Shown piece by piece: positions 17,921-27,001 of a DNA stretch of 64,000 nt (positions are counted from its first letter, which is position 1; every line of letters starts with the position of its first letter). The notes under the pieces were generated by a model. The model did not search any database, was not told where the DNA came from, and saw only the letters and a program-made list of their open reading frames with translations. The translations under genes were made by a program, and so were the position numbers. The DNA is from JBGVSA01 sp049840475 (GTDB lineage: Bacteria; Pseudomonadota; Gammaproteobacteria; Burkholderiales; Rhodocyclaceae), in the NCBI GenBank assembly GCA_049840475.1, contig JASGKX010000002.1, forward strand, positions 1 through 64,000. The letters run 5' to 3'.

Positions 17921-19381
17921 GTGAGTTTTTCGCCCAAACTTCGACTCGCGGCCATGACACTGGCGCTCGGCGCCCTGCTCGCTGGCTGCGTGACGGTCGG
18001 CCCGGATTACGTGCAACCCGATACGGCAACATCCGCCGACTGGCACAACCGGCAAGCTGGCATCAAGCAGACCGCGCCGGACGCTGCCACGCTTTACGAA
18101 TGGTGGCATCAGTTCGGCGACAGCACGCTCGATGCGCTCATCCAGCAAGCCTTCGCCGCCAACCTCGATATCGTCTCGGCCCAGGCGCGCCTGCGACAGG
18201 CTCGCGCGCAGCGCGGCGTGCAAGCGGCGCAGGACTGGCCGACCATCGATGCCTCGGCCAGCGGCCGTCGCAGCGGCAGCCGCACGGACAACACCAACAC
18301 GATCGGCAACCAGTACTCGGCTGGGTTCGACGCAAGCTGGGAAGTCAACCTGTTCGGCGGCCGTCGCCGCGCGCTGGAATCAGCCGATGCCAGCGTCGAA
18401 GCGGCGCAGTCGGACATCGACAACGTGCGCGTGTCGCTCGCGGCAGAAGTCGCCTCCAATTACATCAGCCTGCGCGGCTACGAAGCCTCGCTCGCCAGCA
18501 CGCGCGCCAGCCTGGCCACACGCGAAGAAACGTACCAATTGACCAACTGGCGCGGCCAGGCGGGTATCGCTTCCGCGCTCGATGTACGCCAGGCGCAGAG
18601 CAACGTGGAACAGACTCGCGCGTCGATTCCGGCCATCGAACGCAGCATCGAAGACAGCAAGATTGCATTGGCCGTGTTGCTGGCTCGCCCACGTGCCGAC
18701 CTGGACGCCCTGCTCGCCACCACCGGCGAGATCCCGCAAACGTGGAACGCGCTGGCGGTGGGCATTCCCGCCGACACGTTGCGCCAGCGCCCCGACGTTC
18801 GCGCTGCCGAGCGCCGCCTCGCGGCGCAGACCGCGCAGATCGGCGTGGCAGAAGCCGCCCGCTACCCCAGCTTTACGCTCGGCGGCAGCATCGGCGTTGC
18901 GGCCCTGACGCCCGGTGGATTGTTTTCGGCAGACACCATCACCAGCAGCATTCTCGGCAGCCTAGCCGGCAACGTATTCGATGCAGGTCGTGCGCGGCAG
19001 AACGTCGAAATCCAGAACGCTGCCCAGGCCCAGACACTGGCCACGTACCAAGCCACCCTCAATCAGGCGGTGGCCGATGTCGAAAGCGCGCTCAACGCCT
19101 ACGTCAAGACCAGTGAGCGCCTGACCAGCCTTGTCGTGGCGGTCGATGCCGCGCGCGAAGCCTCGCAGCTCGCGCAGATCCAGTACACCGCGGGGGCCAC
19201 CGACCTGCTGACCGTGCTGGATGCGCAACGCACCGAGCTTTCGCTGGACGACCAATTGGCGCTGGCGCAAACCAACCGCGCCAACACCGTCGTGCAACTC
19301 TACAAAGCCATGGGCGGCGGCTGGCAGACCGCACGCATGGGCAACGAAGAAACGATTCAATCCGGAGCCGGATCGCAATGA
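17921..19381 (+). CDS. Outer-membrane efflux lipoprotein (NodT/TolC-like)
   Basis: 486 residues if started at the GTG at 17921, which has an AGGA ten bases upstream; an ATG at 17954 would still keep the lipobox LLAGC. The mature protein starts CVTVGPDYVQP, the standard opening of NodT-family outer-membrane factors, with two OEP repeats of long coiled-coil helices (QARLRQARAQRGVQAAQ, AQTLATYQATLNQAVADVESAL). It forms the outer-membrane exit duct of a tripartite pump. It is first in a four-gene operon; its stop overlaps the adaptor start by ATGA. Confidence 0.92.
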   Translation: MSFSPKLRLAAMTLALGALLAGCVTVGPDYVQPDTATSADWHNRQAGIKQTAPDAATLYEWWHQFGDSTLDALIQQAFAANLDIVSAQARLRQARAQRGVQAAQDWPTIDASASGRRSGSRTDNTNTIGNQYSAGFDASWEVNLFGGRRRALESADASVEAAQSDIDNVRVSLAAEVASNYISLRGYEASLASTRASLATREETYQLTNWRGQAGIASALDVRQAQSNVEQTRASIPAIERSIEDSKIALAVLLARPRADLDALLATTGEIPQTWNALAVGIPADTLRQRPDVRAAERRLAAQTAQIGVAEAARYPSFTLGGSIGVAALTPGGLFSADTITSSILGSLAGNVFDAGRARQNVEIQNAAQAQTLATYQATLNQAVADVESALNAYVKTSERLTSLVVAVDAAREASQLAQIQYTAGATDLLTVLDAQRTELSLDDQLALAQTNRANTVVQLYKAMGGGWQTARMGNEETIQSGAGSQ

Positions 19382-20685
19382 GCAGCAAGAACAACATACA
19401 AGAAGTCATCAAAGGCACCCACGGCACCTCGCCCCGCAAGAAGTGGTTGCGCCGCGGCATCCTCGCAGCCGTCATCGTCGCCGTATTGGGCGGAGGCATC
19501 TACGCGCTGACCCATCGCAAACCGCCCGCACCGGCTTACACGACGGCGCCTGTCAAACGGGGCGACGTTTCTACCACCGTGACAGCCAGCGGCACGCTGC
19601 AACCGACAACCAAGGTCAACATCGGCTCCGAACTCTCTGGCACCGTCGCACGCGTGCTGGTCAACTACAACGACCGCGTCACGAAGGGGCAGGTGCTGGC
19701 CGTACTGGACACGCGCAAGCTCGACGACACCATCGCGCAGGGCCGCGCCAACGTGCAGAACGCGCAGGCCAAGGTTGAACAGGCACGCGCCGACGTCGAG
19801 CAAGCCAAGACGAACCTCGCCCGACTTGAAAAAGTAGCGCAGCTCTCCGGCGGCAAATTGCCGGCGGGCAGCGAACTGGATGACGCACGTTCCGCGCTCG
19901 CCAACAAGCAGGCCGCGCTGTCCTCGGCCCAGGCCAGCGTCGTGCAACTGTCTGCGGTACTGCGCACCAACGAAACCGACCTCACCAAGGCCAGCATCAA
20001 GTCGCCCATCAACGGCACGGTGCTGACGCGCAGCGTCGAACCGGGCCAGACAGTGGCCGCCTCGCTGCAGGCGGTAACGCTGTTCACCATCGCCGAAGAC
20101 CTGGCCAAGATGGAACTCAACGTGGCCGTGGCCGAAGCCGACGTCGGTCAGGTCAAGGAAGGCTTGCACGCCACCTTCAGCGTCAACGCCTATCCGACCA
20201 AGAAGTACAACGCCCTGGTCCGCCAGGTTCGTTACGGCTCGACCGTCACTGACAACGTCGTCACCTACTCGACCATTCTCACGGTCAATAACGACGACCT
20301 GACACTGCGCCCCGGCATGACGGCCACGGCCGACATCGTCACTGCCGAAGCCGCAGGCGAACTGACCGTGCCCGCCGCGGCGCTGCGCTTTACGCCGCAG
20401 GCTGCCGCGGGGGCTGCGGGGCCGGACGGGAAAAAGAGCGTGCTGTCATCACTGTTCCCCATGCCGGGTGGCATGAACCGCCCCAAGCAGGTAACGACAA
20501 GCGGGCGCCAGCGCACCGCCGACAGCGGAACGGTATGGGTGCTGCGAAATGGTCAGCCCGAGCCGATCCAGGTGTCTGTCGGCCTGACTGACGGGCGCAA
20601 CACGGCCGTCCGTGGCGAAGGCCTCAATGAAGGCATGCAGGTCATCACCACGGCCTCGGCTCTCCCAGCGGGCGCCAAGCGATGA
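19378..20685 (+). CDS. macA: MacA-like periplasmic adaptor (membrane fusion protein)
   Basis: 435 residues. One N-terminal TM anchor (residues about 24-42) is followed by the MFP barrel (GDVSTTVTASGTLQPTTKVNIGSELSG), a lipoyl half-motif (VLVNYNDRVTKGQVLAVLD), a long hairpin coiled coil (residues about 115-195) and the second lipoyl half (IKSPINGTVLTRSVEPGQTV). It bridges the ABC permease and the outer-membrane factor. It overlaps the ATPase gene by ATGA. Confidence 0.9.
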   Translation: MSSKNNIQEVIKGTHGTSPRKKWLRRGILAAVIVAVLGGGIYALTHRKPPAPAYTTAPVKRGDVSTTVTASGTLQPTTKVNIGSELSGTVARVLVNYNDRVTKGQVLAVLDTRKLDDTIAQGRANVQNAQAKVEQARADVEQAKTNLARLEKVAQLSGGKLPAGSELDDARSALANKQAALSSAQASVVQLSAVLRTNETDLTKASIKSPINGTVLTRSVEPGQTVAASLQAVTLFTIAEDLAKMELNVAVAEADVGQVKEGLHATFSVNAYPTKKYNALVRQVRYGSTVTDNVVTYSTILTVNNDDLTLRPGMTATADIVTAEAAGELTVPAAALRFTPQAAAGAAGPDGKKSVLSSLFPMPGGMNRPKQVTTSGRQRTADSGTVWVLRNGQPEPIQVSVGLTDGRNTAVRGEGLNEGMQVITTASALPAGAKR

Positions 20686-21395
20686 GCGACTTCATCACTC
20701 TGCGCGACGTCACCAAGACCTACGGCCAGGGCTCAGCCGCGTTCCAGGCGCTGCGAGGCGTGAGCTTCGACATCGAAGAAGGCGACTTCGTAGCGATCAT
20801 GGGCCACAGCGGATCGGGCAAGTCCACGACCATGAACATTCTTGGTTGCCTCGACTCGCCCAGCTCCGGCGAGTACATCTTCCAAGGTGCTCACGTGGAA
20901 ACGCTGAGCCGCGACGAGCGGGCGCTGCTGCGTCGCCACTACCTCGGCTTCGTGTTCCAGGGGTTCAACCTGCTGGCGCGCACCACGGCGCTGGAGAACG
21001 TCGAGCTGCCGCTGCTCTATCGCGGCATGCCTCGACAAGACCGCCACGCCGCCGCGCGTGAGGCGCTGGCCGCTGTCGGACTGACCGGGTGGGAGCATCA
21101 CACCCCGGCAGAGCTGTCGGGCGGGCAGATGCAGCGCGTTGCCATCGCACGCGCCATCGTCACGCAGCCAGCCGTGCTGCTGGCCGACGAGCCAACCGGG
21201 AATCTCGACTCCGCGCGCAGCCAGGAGATCATGGGCCTGCTCACGCAACTGAACCGCGAACGCGGCATCACCATCCTGATGGTGACGCACGAGCCGGACA
21301 TGGCTGCCTATGCGCATCGCATCGTCCGGTTCGTCGATGGTCTGGTGGCCGACGACGAACGCATCAATGGCAAGGCAACGGAGGGCGCGCACTGA
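20682..21395 (+). CDS. ABC transporter ATPase, MacB/LolD type
   Basis: 237 residues. Walker A is GHSGSGKSTTM, the Q-loop is in VFQGFNLL, the signature is LSGGQMQR and Walker B is VLLADEPTGNLDS, followed by the H-loop in MVTHEPD. The TGNLDS sequence is typical of the MacB/LolD subfamily. Here the ATPase is a separate polypeptide, unlike E. coli MacB where it is fused to the permease. Its stop overlaps the permease start (TGATG). Confidence 0.93.
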   Translation: MSDFITLRDVTKTYGQGSAAFQALRGVSFDIEEGDFVAIMGHSGSGKSTTMNILGCLDSPSSGEYIFQGAHVETLSRDERALLRRHYLGFVFQGFNLLARTTALENVELPLLYRGMPRQDRHAAAREALAAVGLTGWEHHTPAELSGGQMQRVAIARAIVTQPAVLLADEPTGNLDSARSQEIMGLLTQLNRERGITILMVTHEPDMAAYAHRIVRFVDGLVADDERINGKATEGAH

Positions 21396-22612
21396 TGTTC
21401 TTCAACGCACTGCTCCTCGCACTGCGCGAAATCCGCCGCAATATGCTGCGCGCCTTCCTCACCGTGCTCGGCATCGTCATCGGCGTAGCGGCTGTCATCA
21501 CGATGGTGACCCTCGGCAATGGTGCGACCAACTCGATCACGGCACAGGTTTCCAGCCTCGGCAGCAACCTGCTGTTCGTGCGCCCTGGGCGCGGTTTCGG
21601 CCCCGGCACAGGCTTTTCCGCCGCACCGAACTTCAAGCTAGAAGATGCCAGCGCCATTGCCGAACTGGTCCCGGGCGTGCGGGCTGTGGCGCCGACCATG
21701 ACGCGCTCGGTCAGCACGGTCTTCATGCAGCAGAACTGGACCACGCAAGCCAACGGCGTAACCAATGACTATTTCACCGTCGGCAGTTGGAACATCGGCA
21801 CGGGTCGCGGCTTCACCGAAGCGGAGCAGCAATCCGGCAAGGCGGTATGCGTGATCGGCGCCACCATTCAGAGCAAGCTCTTTCCCAATTCCGACCCGAT
21901 CGGCCAGAAGTTGCGCGTACGTGATCTGCCGTGCGACATCGTCGGCGTGCTGGCGCCCAAGGGCCAATCGGCGATGGGGCAAGACCAGGACGACACCGTC
22001 CTGCTGCCGCTCAAGACCATGTTGCGCCGGGTGCTGGGCCGTACCAGCGCGCAGGTCATCCCGAACATTTTCGTATCGGCCAAGGACGGTTTCGACACCG
22101 AACAGGTCGCACAAGACATCACCAACGTCATGCGCGTTCGTCGCAACATCCAGCCGGGACGCGACGATGATTTCCAGGTCGTCGACACCAAGCAGATCGC
22201 CCAGACGCTGTTGACCACCACCAAGGTGATGACCACGCTGCTCGGGGCCGTGGCGGCCGTGAGTCTGCTGGTGGGCGGCATCGGCATCATGAACATCATG
22301 TTGGTGTCGGTGACCGAACGCACGCGCGAGATCGGCATCCGGCTCGCCATCGGCGCGCTGGAACGCGAGGTGCTGCTGCAATTCCTGGTGGAATCGGTGG
22401 TGCTGTCCTCGCTGGGCGGCGTCATCGGCATCGTGCTGGCGCTGATCGCCTCGGCGGGTCTGTCGCAGGTGATGCAGTTGCCGTTCGAGTTCGACTTCCA
22501 GATCAATCTGCTGGCGTTCTGCTTCTCGGCGGCCGTCGGTGTGCTCTTCGGTTACGTCCCCGCCCGTCGCGCTGCGCAGCTCGACCCGATCGAGGCCTTG
22601 CGGCACGAATGA
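21395..22612 (+). CDS. MacB-like ABC permease (FtsX domain)
   Basis: 405 residues. TM1 (LTVLGIVIGVAAVITMV) is followed by a large periplasmic domain (residues about 45-270) and three C-terminal TM helices of the FtsX fold, including LLVGGIGIMNIMLVSVTERTREIGIR, the most conserved block of MacB permeases. The end PARRAAQLDPIEALRHE is also typical. With the ATPase, adaptor and outer-membrane lipoprotein it makes a full MacAB-TolC-type exporter for macrolides, peptides, siderophores or similar substrates; the actual cargo is unknown. Confidence 0.92.
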   Translation: MFFNALLLALREIRRNMLRAFLTVLGIVIGVAAVITMVTLGNGATNSITAQVSSLGSNLLFVRPGRGFGPGTGFSAAPNFKLEDASAIAELVPGVRAVAPTMTRSVSTVFMQQNWTTQANGVTNDYFTVGSWNIGTGRGFTEAEQQSGKAVCVIGATIQSKLFPNSDPIGQKLRVRDLPCDIVGVLAPKGQSAMGQDQDDTVLLPLKTMLRRVLGRTSAQVIPNIFVSAKDGFDTEQVAQDITNVMRVRRNIQPGRDDDFQVVDTKQIAQTLLTTTKVMTTLLGAVAAVSLLVGGIGIMNIMLVSVTERTREIGIRLAIGALEREVLLQFLVESVVLSSLGGVIGIVLALIASAGLSQVMQLPFEFDFQINLLAFCFSAAVGVLFGYVPARRAAQLDPIEALRHE

Positions 22613-22670
22613 CGACAACGCCCACGAGCCATTCGCGGGCGTCTTGCAGTCTGTTCATGGTCTGACGCGG

Positions 22671-22720
22671 GAGGCCGTGACCAGGGTGAAACGCAGCACA
22701 GACACCCTGGTCACGGCCTC
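22671..22720. terminator. Long perfect inverted repeat between convergent permease and MBL genes
   Basis: The arms GAGGCCGTGACCAGGGTG (22671-22688) and its exact reverse complement (22703-22720) form an 18-bp perfect stem around a 14-base loop. It lies in the 120-base gap between convergent genes, so it is most simply a bidirectional terminator, although it lacks a T-tract and is longer than usual. Confidence 0.65.
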
Positions 22721-22733
22721 ATAGCAGAATCTC

Positions 22734-23684
22734 TTACTGGCGATCCAGCCACACCTCCAGCCCCTGCGTATTGAGTTCGATATCCAGCGACAACAATTCA
22801 ATGACCGTCGCCGCTGCCAGCGGGCAATGGCGGCGGGCGGCGCGGATGGCGTAGAGCGCGCCAAGGCGCTCGACGAGCCAGCCGTGGCGGTTGGGCTGCC
22901 CCAGCGACTCACGCGCCAAATTCACCATTTCGTCGATCTGCTCTACCAGCTCGCGGGAGCGCGCTTCGACACGATCCACACGACCGAAGTGCGTCAGGTA
23001 GGCCGCTTCTGGCGACAAACCCACCAAACGCGCGATCGATGCCTTGAGCGCATCCGGGTCGAACTGCACGGGTGAGGTGGTCGGAATAACGAAAGCGCCA
23101 TCCGCGCAGTCGGTCTCCCGATACGAAATGCCAAACGTATCGCCTGCAAACACGGAGCGCGAGCGTTCGTCGAACATGCAATTGTGGTGGCGCGCGTGGC
23201 CCGGTGTATCCAGGCAGACAATGCGGCGACCGACGAGCTCGACCACGTGACCGTCAGGTGCCTCGATGACTCTCTCTGCCGGCACGGGTGCCAGTTCGCC
23301 GTAGGTGTCGCGCATGGCCGCTTCACCATAGACAGCCGTAGCGCCGGCGATCAACGCCGTCGGATCGATCATGTGGCGAGCGCCGCGCGGATGCACGACA
23401 AGGCGGGCATTCGGCAGATGCCGCATGAGCGCCCCGGCACCACCGGCATGATCGAGATGCACGTGGGTGAGGATCACCCAGTCGACGGCATCTACTGAAA
23501 GGCCTTGGCTCTCGAGTGCCGCCAGCAGGCGCGGCACGGCCAGTGCCGTACCCGTGTCGATGAATGCTGCGCGCCCGTTTTCGACGACCAGGTAGCTGGC
23601 GTCGAAACGCTGGCGCAGCAATCCCGTGTCGATGGCATGAATGCCGTTGCCATAGTCGATGATCTGTTCTGCCGAGCGCTCCAT
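22734..23684 (-). CDS. MBL-fold metallo-hydrolase
   Basis: 316 residues. The metal-binding signature THVHLDHAGG (HxHxDH) is near residue 74, with further ligands in DTPGHARHHNCMF and FAGDTFGISY. The C-terminal third contains an extra helical region (LVEQIDEMVNLARESLG). No signal peptide is seen, so it is cytosolic. It belongs to the broad glyoxalase II/beta-lactamase fold; the substrate is unknown. It is not a typical class B beta-lactamase despite standing next to a class A enzyme. It is divergent from that gene. Confidence 0.85.
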   Translation of the reverse strand: MERSAEQIIDYGNGIHAIDTGLLRQRFDASYLVVENGRAAFIDTGTALAVPRLLAALESQGLSVDAVDWVILTHVHLDHAGGAGALMRHLPNARLVVHPRGARHMIDPTALIAGATAVYGEAAMRDTYGELAPVPAERVIEAPDGHVVELVGRRIVCLDTPGHARHHNCMFDERSRSVFAGDTFGISYRETDCADGAFVIPTTSPVQFDPDALKASIARLVGLSPEAAYLTHFGRVDRVEARSRELVEQIDEMVNLARESLGQPNRHGWLVERLGALYAIRAARRHCPLAAATVIELLSLDIELNTQGLEVWLDRQ

Positions 23685-23811
23685 GTTCGTCCTTGGGCTA
23701 TGGGATGGCGACCACCTTACTGGCCGCGCGCAATGCCGACAATGCGGGGAACAAGCAAATCAGGGCATGCTCGCACCGATACAATTGCCGGTTTGCTGCA
23801 TGGGAGCCGTT

Positions 23812-24684
23812 ATGACGCATTCCACCCGCCGTCGTGCGATCCTGCTGGTGGGCATGGCCGCCCCGCTCGCACTGGTTTCACGTACTTCGCAGGCCGCCAC
23901 CGTCGCAAGTGAGTTGGCTGCGCTCGAATCGACCTCGCAGGGCCGACTTGGCGTGTTTGCGCTGGACACCCGACGACCACGCGAAATCCGCTATCGGGCA
24001 GACGAGCGCTTTGCGCTATGCAGCACGTTCAAAGTCGCGCTGGCGGGCGGTATCCTCCGTCGCAGCGCGACCGAAGCCGGCCTGCTCGATCGACACGTCC
24101 GCTATACGGCAGAGGACCTTGTCACTTATTCGCCGATCACCGAAAAACACCTCGCCGACGGTATGAGCATCGGCGAACTGTGCGCCGCGGCGCTGCAATA
24201 CAGCGACAACACGGCCGCCAACCTGCTTATGAAGGAACTCGGCGGACCGGCCGGCGTCACGGCGTTCGCCCGCTCGCAGGGTGACCAGGTCTTCCGCATT
24301 GACCGGTGGGAGCCCGAGCTGAACGCCGCCGTGCCGGGCGATGCCCGCGACACCAGTTCGCCCGCAGCCATGGGGATGCTGCTGCAGCGCCTTGCCTTGA
24401 CCGATGCCCTGCCCGCCGCACAACGCCGGCAACTGATTGGATGGCTGCGCGGCAATACCACGGGCGCGGCACGTATCCGGGCCGGGGCGCCGAAGGACTG
24501 GGAGGTGGGCGACAAGACCGGCTCGGGCGATTACGGCACCACCAACGATGTAGGTGTCTTGTGGCGCCCGGACGGCAGCGCGGTCGTGCTGGCGGTGTAC
24601 TTCACGCAGCCCCACCAGGACGCGAAACCACGCAACGAGGTGGTAGCTGCGGCCGCAAGGATCGTTACCAGGACGCTCGGCTAA
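23812..24684 (+). CDS. Class A serine beta-lactamase (PenA-like)
   Basis: 290 residues from the ATG at 23812, preceded by GGGAG. An N-terminal export signal with a twin-arginine-like THSTRRRAILLVG ends near SQAAT. Catalytic motifs are complete: CSTFK (nucleophile Ser71 of the precursor), YSDN (SDN loop), RWEPELN (omega-loop Glu) and KTGSGDYG. Cys precedes the catalytic Ser (Ambler 69), as in Burkholderia PenA enzymes, but the position equivalent to Cys238 of KPC-type carbapenemases is Gly, so that disulfide cannot form. It hydrolyses beta-lactams in the periplasm. No LysR-type regulator is adjacent. Confidence 0.93.
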   Translation: MTHSTRRRAILLVGMAAPLALVSRTSQAATVASELAALESTSQGRLGVFALDTRRPREIRYRADERFALCSTFKVALAGGILRRSATEAGLLDRHVRYTAEDLVTYSPITEKHLADGMSIGELCAAALQYSDNTAANLLMKELGGPAGVTAFARSQGDQVFRIDRWEPELNAAVPGDARDTSSPAAMGMLLQRLALTDALPAAQRRQLIGWLRGNTTGAARIRAGAPKDWEVGDKTGSGDYGTTNDVGVLWRPDGSAVVLAVYFTQPHQDAKPRNEVVAAAARIVTRTLG

Positions 24685-24740
24685 GCCCGGCCGGGCCACA
24701 CGGCCCGCCACTCGGGGCGGCGGCCGCACGGCGGCAGGCG

Positions 24741-24746
24741 TATAAT
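24741..24746 (+). promoter_or_regulatory. Possible -10 element upstream of dapC
   Basis: TATAAT in the context GGCGTATAATCCCC lies 50 bases before the dapC start. No convincing -35 hexamer is at the expected distance, so this is only a candidate sigma-70 site. Confidence 0.35.
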
Positions 24747-24795
24747 CCCCGCTCCCATGCGGCCTCGACCGGACCTGATCCGTCGAGGCCGCTGA

Positions 24796-26004
24796 ATGTC
24801 TGAGCCGGAAAAAACAGCCGTGAATCCTCATCTCGAGAGCCTCCAGCCCTACCCGTTCGAAAAGCTGCGCGCGTTGTTCAGCGGCGTCACGCCGCCGAAC
24901 CAGCCGGCCATCCGCCTGTCGATCGGCGAACCGCAACACGCCACGCCGGCTCTGATCCGCGACCGGCTGGTCGAAACGCTGTCGGGCCTTGCGACGTACC
25001 CGACCACGGCGGGCATCGACCGCCTGCGCGAAACCATCGCCGCCTGGCTGCAGCGCCGCTACGGGCTGTCGCACGTGAATGCGGCCACGCAGGTTCTGCC
25101 GGTCAATGGCTCGCGCGAGGCGCTGTTCTCGTTCGCTCAGTGCATCGTCGACGGCAGCCGTCCGGGCGCGCTGGTGGCCAGCCCCAACCCGTTCTATCAA
25201 ATCTATGAAGGCGCGGCCTATCTGGCCGGCGCTCAACCGGTGTTCCTCAACCAGACTGAGGAAAACGGCTTCGGGCTCGACCTTGACAGCCTGAGCGCCG
25301 CCGAATGGTCGCGCGTGCAGTTGCTGTTTGTCTGCTCACCGGGCAACCCGACGGGTCGCGTGCTGAGCTTCGAAGAATGGAAGACGCTGTTTGAGTTCTC
25401 CGACCGCTATGGCTTTGTGATTGCCTCGGACGAGTGCTATTCCGAAATCTACTTCGAGGAAGGCGCGGCCCCCATCGGCGCGCTCGAAGCCGCCCATCGC
25501 ATGGGCCGTGAGAATTTCGAGCGACTGGTGGTGTTCTCGAGCCTCTCCAAGCGCTCCAACGTGCCCGGCCTGCGCTCCGGCTTCGTGGCTGGCGACGCGA
25601 CGATCCTCAAGCGTTTCCTGCTCTATCGCACCTACCATGGCTGCGCCATGAGCGTGCCAGTGCAAGAAGCCAGCATCGCCGCGTGGAACGACGAAACACA
25701 CGTGATCGAAAACCGTCGTCTGTACCGCGAAAAATTCGCTGCCGTGGTGCCGCTGTTGCAAGGCACGCTGGAAGTGAGCATGCCGGACGCATCTTTCTAT
25801 CTGTGGGCACGCACGCCGGGCGACGACACGGAATTCGCCCGCGAATTGCTCGCCCGCACCAACGTGACAGTGCTGCCTGGCCAATATCTGGCGCGTGAAG
25901 CGCGCGGCATCAACCCTGGCCGGGGCCGTGTGCGCATCGCGCTGGTCGCCGGCATCGACGAATGCGTGGAAGCCGCGCGCCGTATCGCTGAATTCTCCCG
26001 TTAA
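24796..26004 (+). CDS. dapC: Succinyldiaminopimelate transaminase
   Basis: 402 residues, class I/II PLP aminotransferase. It shows QPYPFEKLRALFSGVTPP at the N-terminus, typical of DapC, the CSPGNPTGRV block, ASDECYSEIYFE, and the PLP lysine in SSLSKRSNVPGLRSG. It transfers an amino group from glutamate to N-succinyl-2-amino-6-ketopimelate in the lysine/meso-diaminopimelate pathway. The dapD gene follows 24 bases later and dapE is at 30.9 kb. Confidence 0.93.
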   Translation: MSEPEKTAVNPHLESLQPYPFEKLRALFSGVTPPNQPAIRLSIGEPQHATPALIRDRLVETLSGLATYPTTAGIDRLRETIAAWLQRRYGLSHVNAATQVLPVNGSREALFSFAQCIVDGSRPGALVASPNPFYQIYEGAAYLAGAQPVFLNQTEENGFGLDLDSLSAAEWSRVQLLFVCSPGNPTGRVLSFEEWKTLFEFSDRYGFVIASDECYSEIYFEEGAAPIGALEAAHRMGRENFERLVVFSSLSKRSNVPGLRSGFVAGDATILKRFLLYRTYHGCAMSVPVQEASIAAWNDETHVIENRRLYREKFAAVVPLLQGTLEVSMPDASFYLWARTPGDDTEFARELLARTNVTVLPGQYLAREARGINPGRGRVRIALVAGIDECVEAARRIAEFSR

Positions 26005-26028
26005 GACCCTTTACCTTAGAGGAAGACC

Positions 26029-26853
26029 ATGAACACGCAAGACCTTGAATCGATCATCAACGCCGCGTGGGAACGCCGCACCGAAGTCAGCCCCGGCAAG
26101 ATCGATGCCGAACTGGGCAGCGCCATCCGCCACGTGATCAACGAGCTGGACACCGGCCGCCTGCGCGTGGCTGAAAAGACCGACGGTGAGTGGACCACGC
26201 ATCAATGGCTCAAGAAGGCCGTGCTGCTGTACTTCCGCACGCACGAGAATGCCGTCATTGAATCGGGCGACCTGAAGTACTTCGACAAGGTGCCGACCAA
26301 GTTTGGTCAGTGGAGCGAGTCGCAATTCCGCGATGCCGGCTTCCGCGTGGTGCCTTCAGCCGTCGCGCGCTACGGCTCGTTCATCGGCCGCAACGCCGTG
26401 CTGATGCCCTCTTACGTGAATATCGGCGCTTACGTCGACGAAGGCACGATGGTCGACACCTGGGCGACGGTAGGTTCGTGTGCCCAGATCGGCAAGAACG
26501 TGCACCTGTCGGGCGGCGTTGGTATCGGTGGCGTGCTCGAACCGCTGCAAGCCAACCCGACGATCATCGAAGACAACTGCTTTATCGGTGCCCGCTCGGA
26601 AGTCGTCGAAGGCGTGGTGGTCGAAGAAAACTCGGTGATCTCGATGGGCGTGTACATCGGCAAGAGCACCAAGATCTACGACCGTGCGACCGGTGAAGTC
26701 ACCTACGGCCGCATTCCGGCCGGTTCGGTGGTGGTGTCGGGCAACCTGCCCAGCGCCGACGGCAAGTATTCGCTGTATTGCGCCGTGATCGTCAAGCGCG
26801 TGGATGCCCAGACCCGCGCCAAGACCTCGATCAACGACCTGCTGCGCGACTGA
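26029..26853 (+). CDS. dapD: Tetrahydrodipicolinate N-succinyltransferase
   Basis: 274 residues with GGAAG before the ATG. The C-terminal half is a left-handed beta-helix (VLMPSYVNIGAYVDEGTMVDTW, CAQIGKNVHLSGGVGIGGVLEP), characteristic of DapD. It uses succinyl-CoA to succinylate tetrahydrodipicolinate. It is directly behind dapC, and the two probably share a transcript. Confidence 0.97.
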   Translation: MNTQDLESIINAAWERRTEVSPGKIDAELGSAIRHVINELDTGRLRVAEKTDGEWTTHQWLKKAVLLYFRTHENAVIESGDLKYFDKVPTKFGQWSESQFRDAGFRVVPSAVARYGSFIGRNAVLMPSYVNIGAYVDEGTMVDTWATVGSCAQIGKNVHLSGGVGIGGVLEPLQANPTIIEDNCFIGARSEVVEGVVVEENSVISMGVYIGKSTKIYDRATGEVTYGRIPAGSVVVSGNLPSADGKYSLYCAVIVKRVDAQTRAKTSINDLLRD

Positions 26854-26864
26854 TCGCGCAAGGC

Positions 26865-26890
26865 GTACCGGGGGCCCTGGCTCCCGGTAC
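26865..26890. terminator. Inverted repeat after dapD
   Basis: GTACCGGG and CCCGGTAC form an 8-bp stem 11 bases after the dapD stop, with an additional GCC/GGC pairing in the loop. There is no T-tract. It could be a Rho-assisted terminator separating dapD from pilU. Confidence 0.5.
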
Positions 26891-27001
26891 GGGCGGGCGC
26901 TGTCGCCACGGCAGTACCCGCGTGCGGGCGACAAAGCTCCCTCGACGGAGCAACGAACAGGATGCCCCATAAAGGGCACAGAGAGACAAGGGAGCGCCCG
27001 C

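Noticed and set aside
24016..25236. A 406-codon reverse frame opposite the beta-lactamase and dapC
   Set aside because: It is antisense to two well-supported genes and has no recognisable domain or ribosome site.
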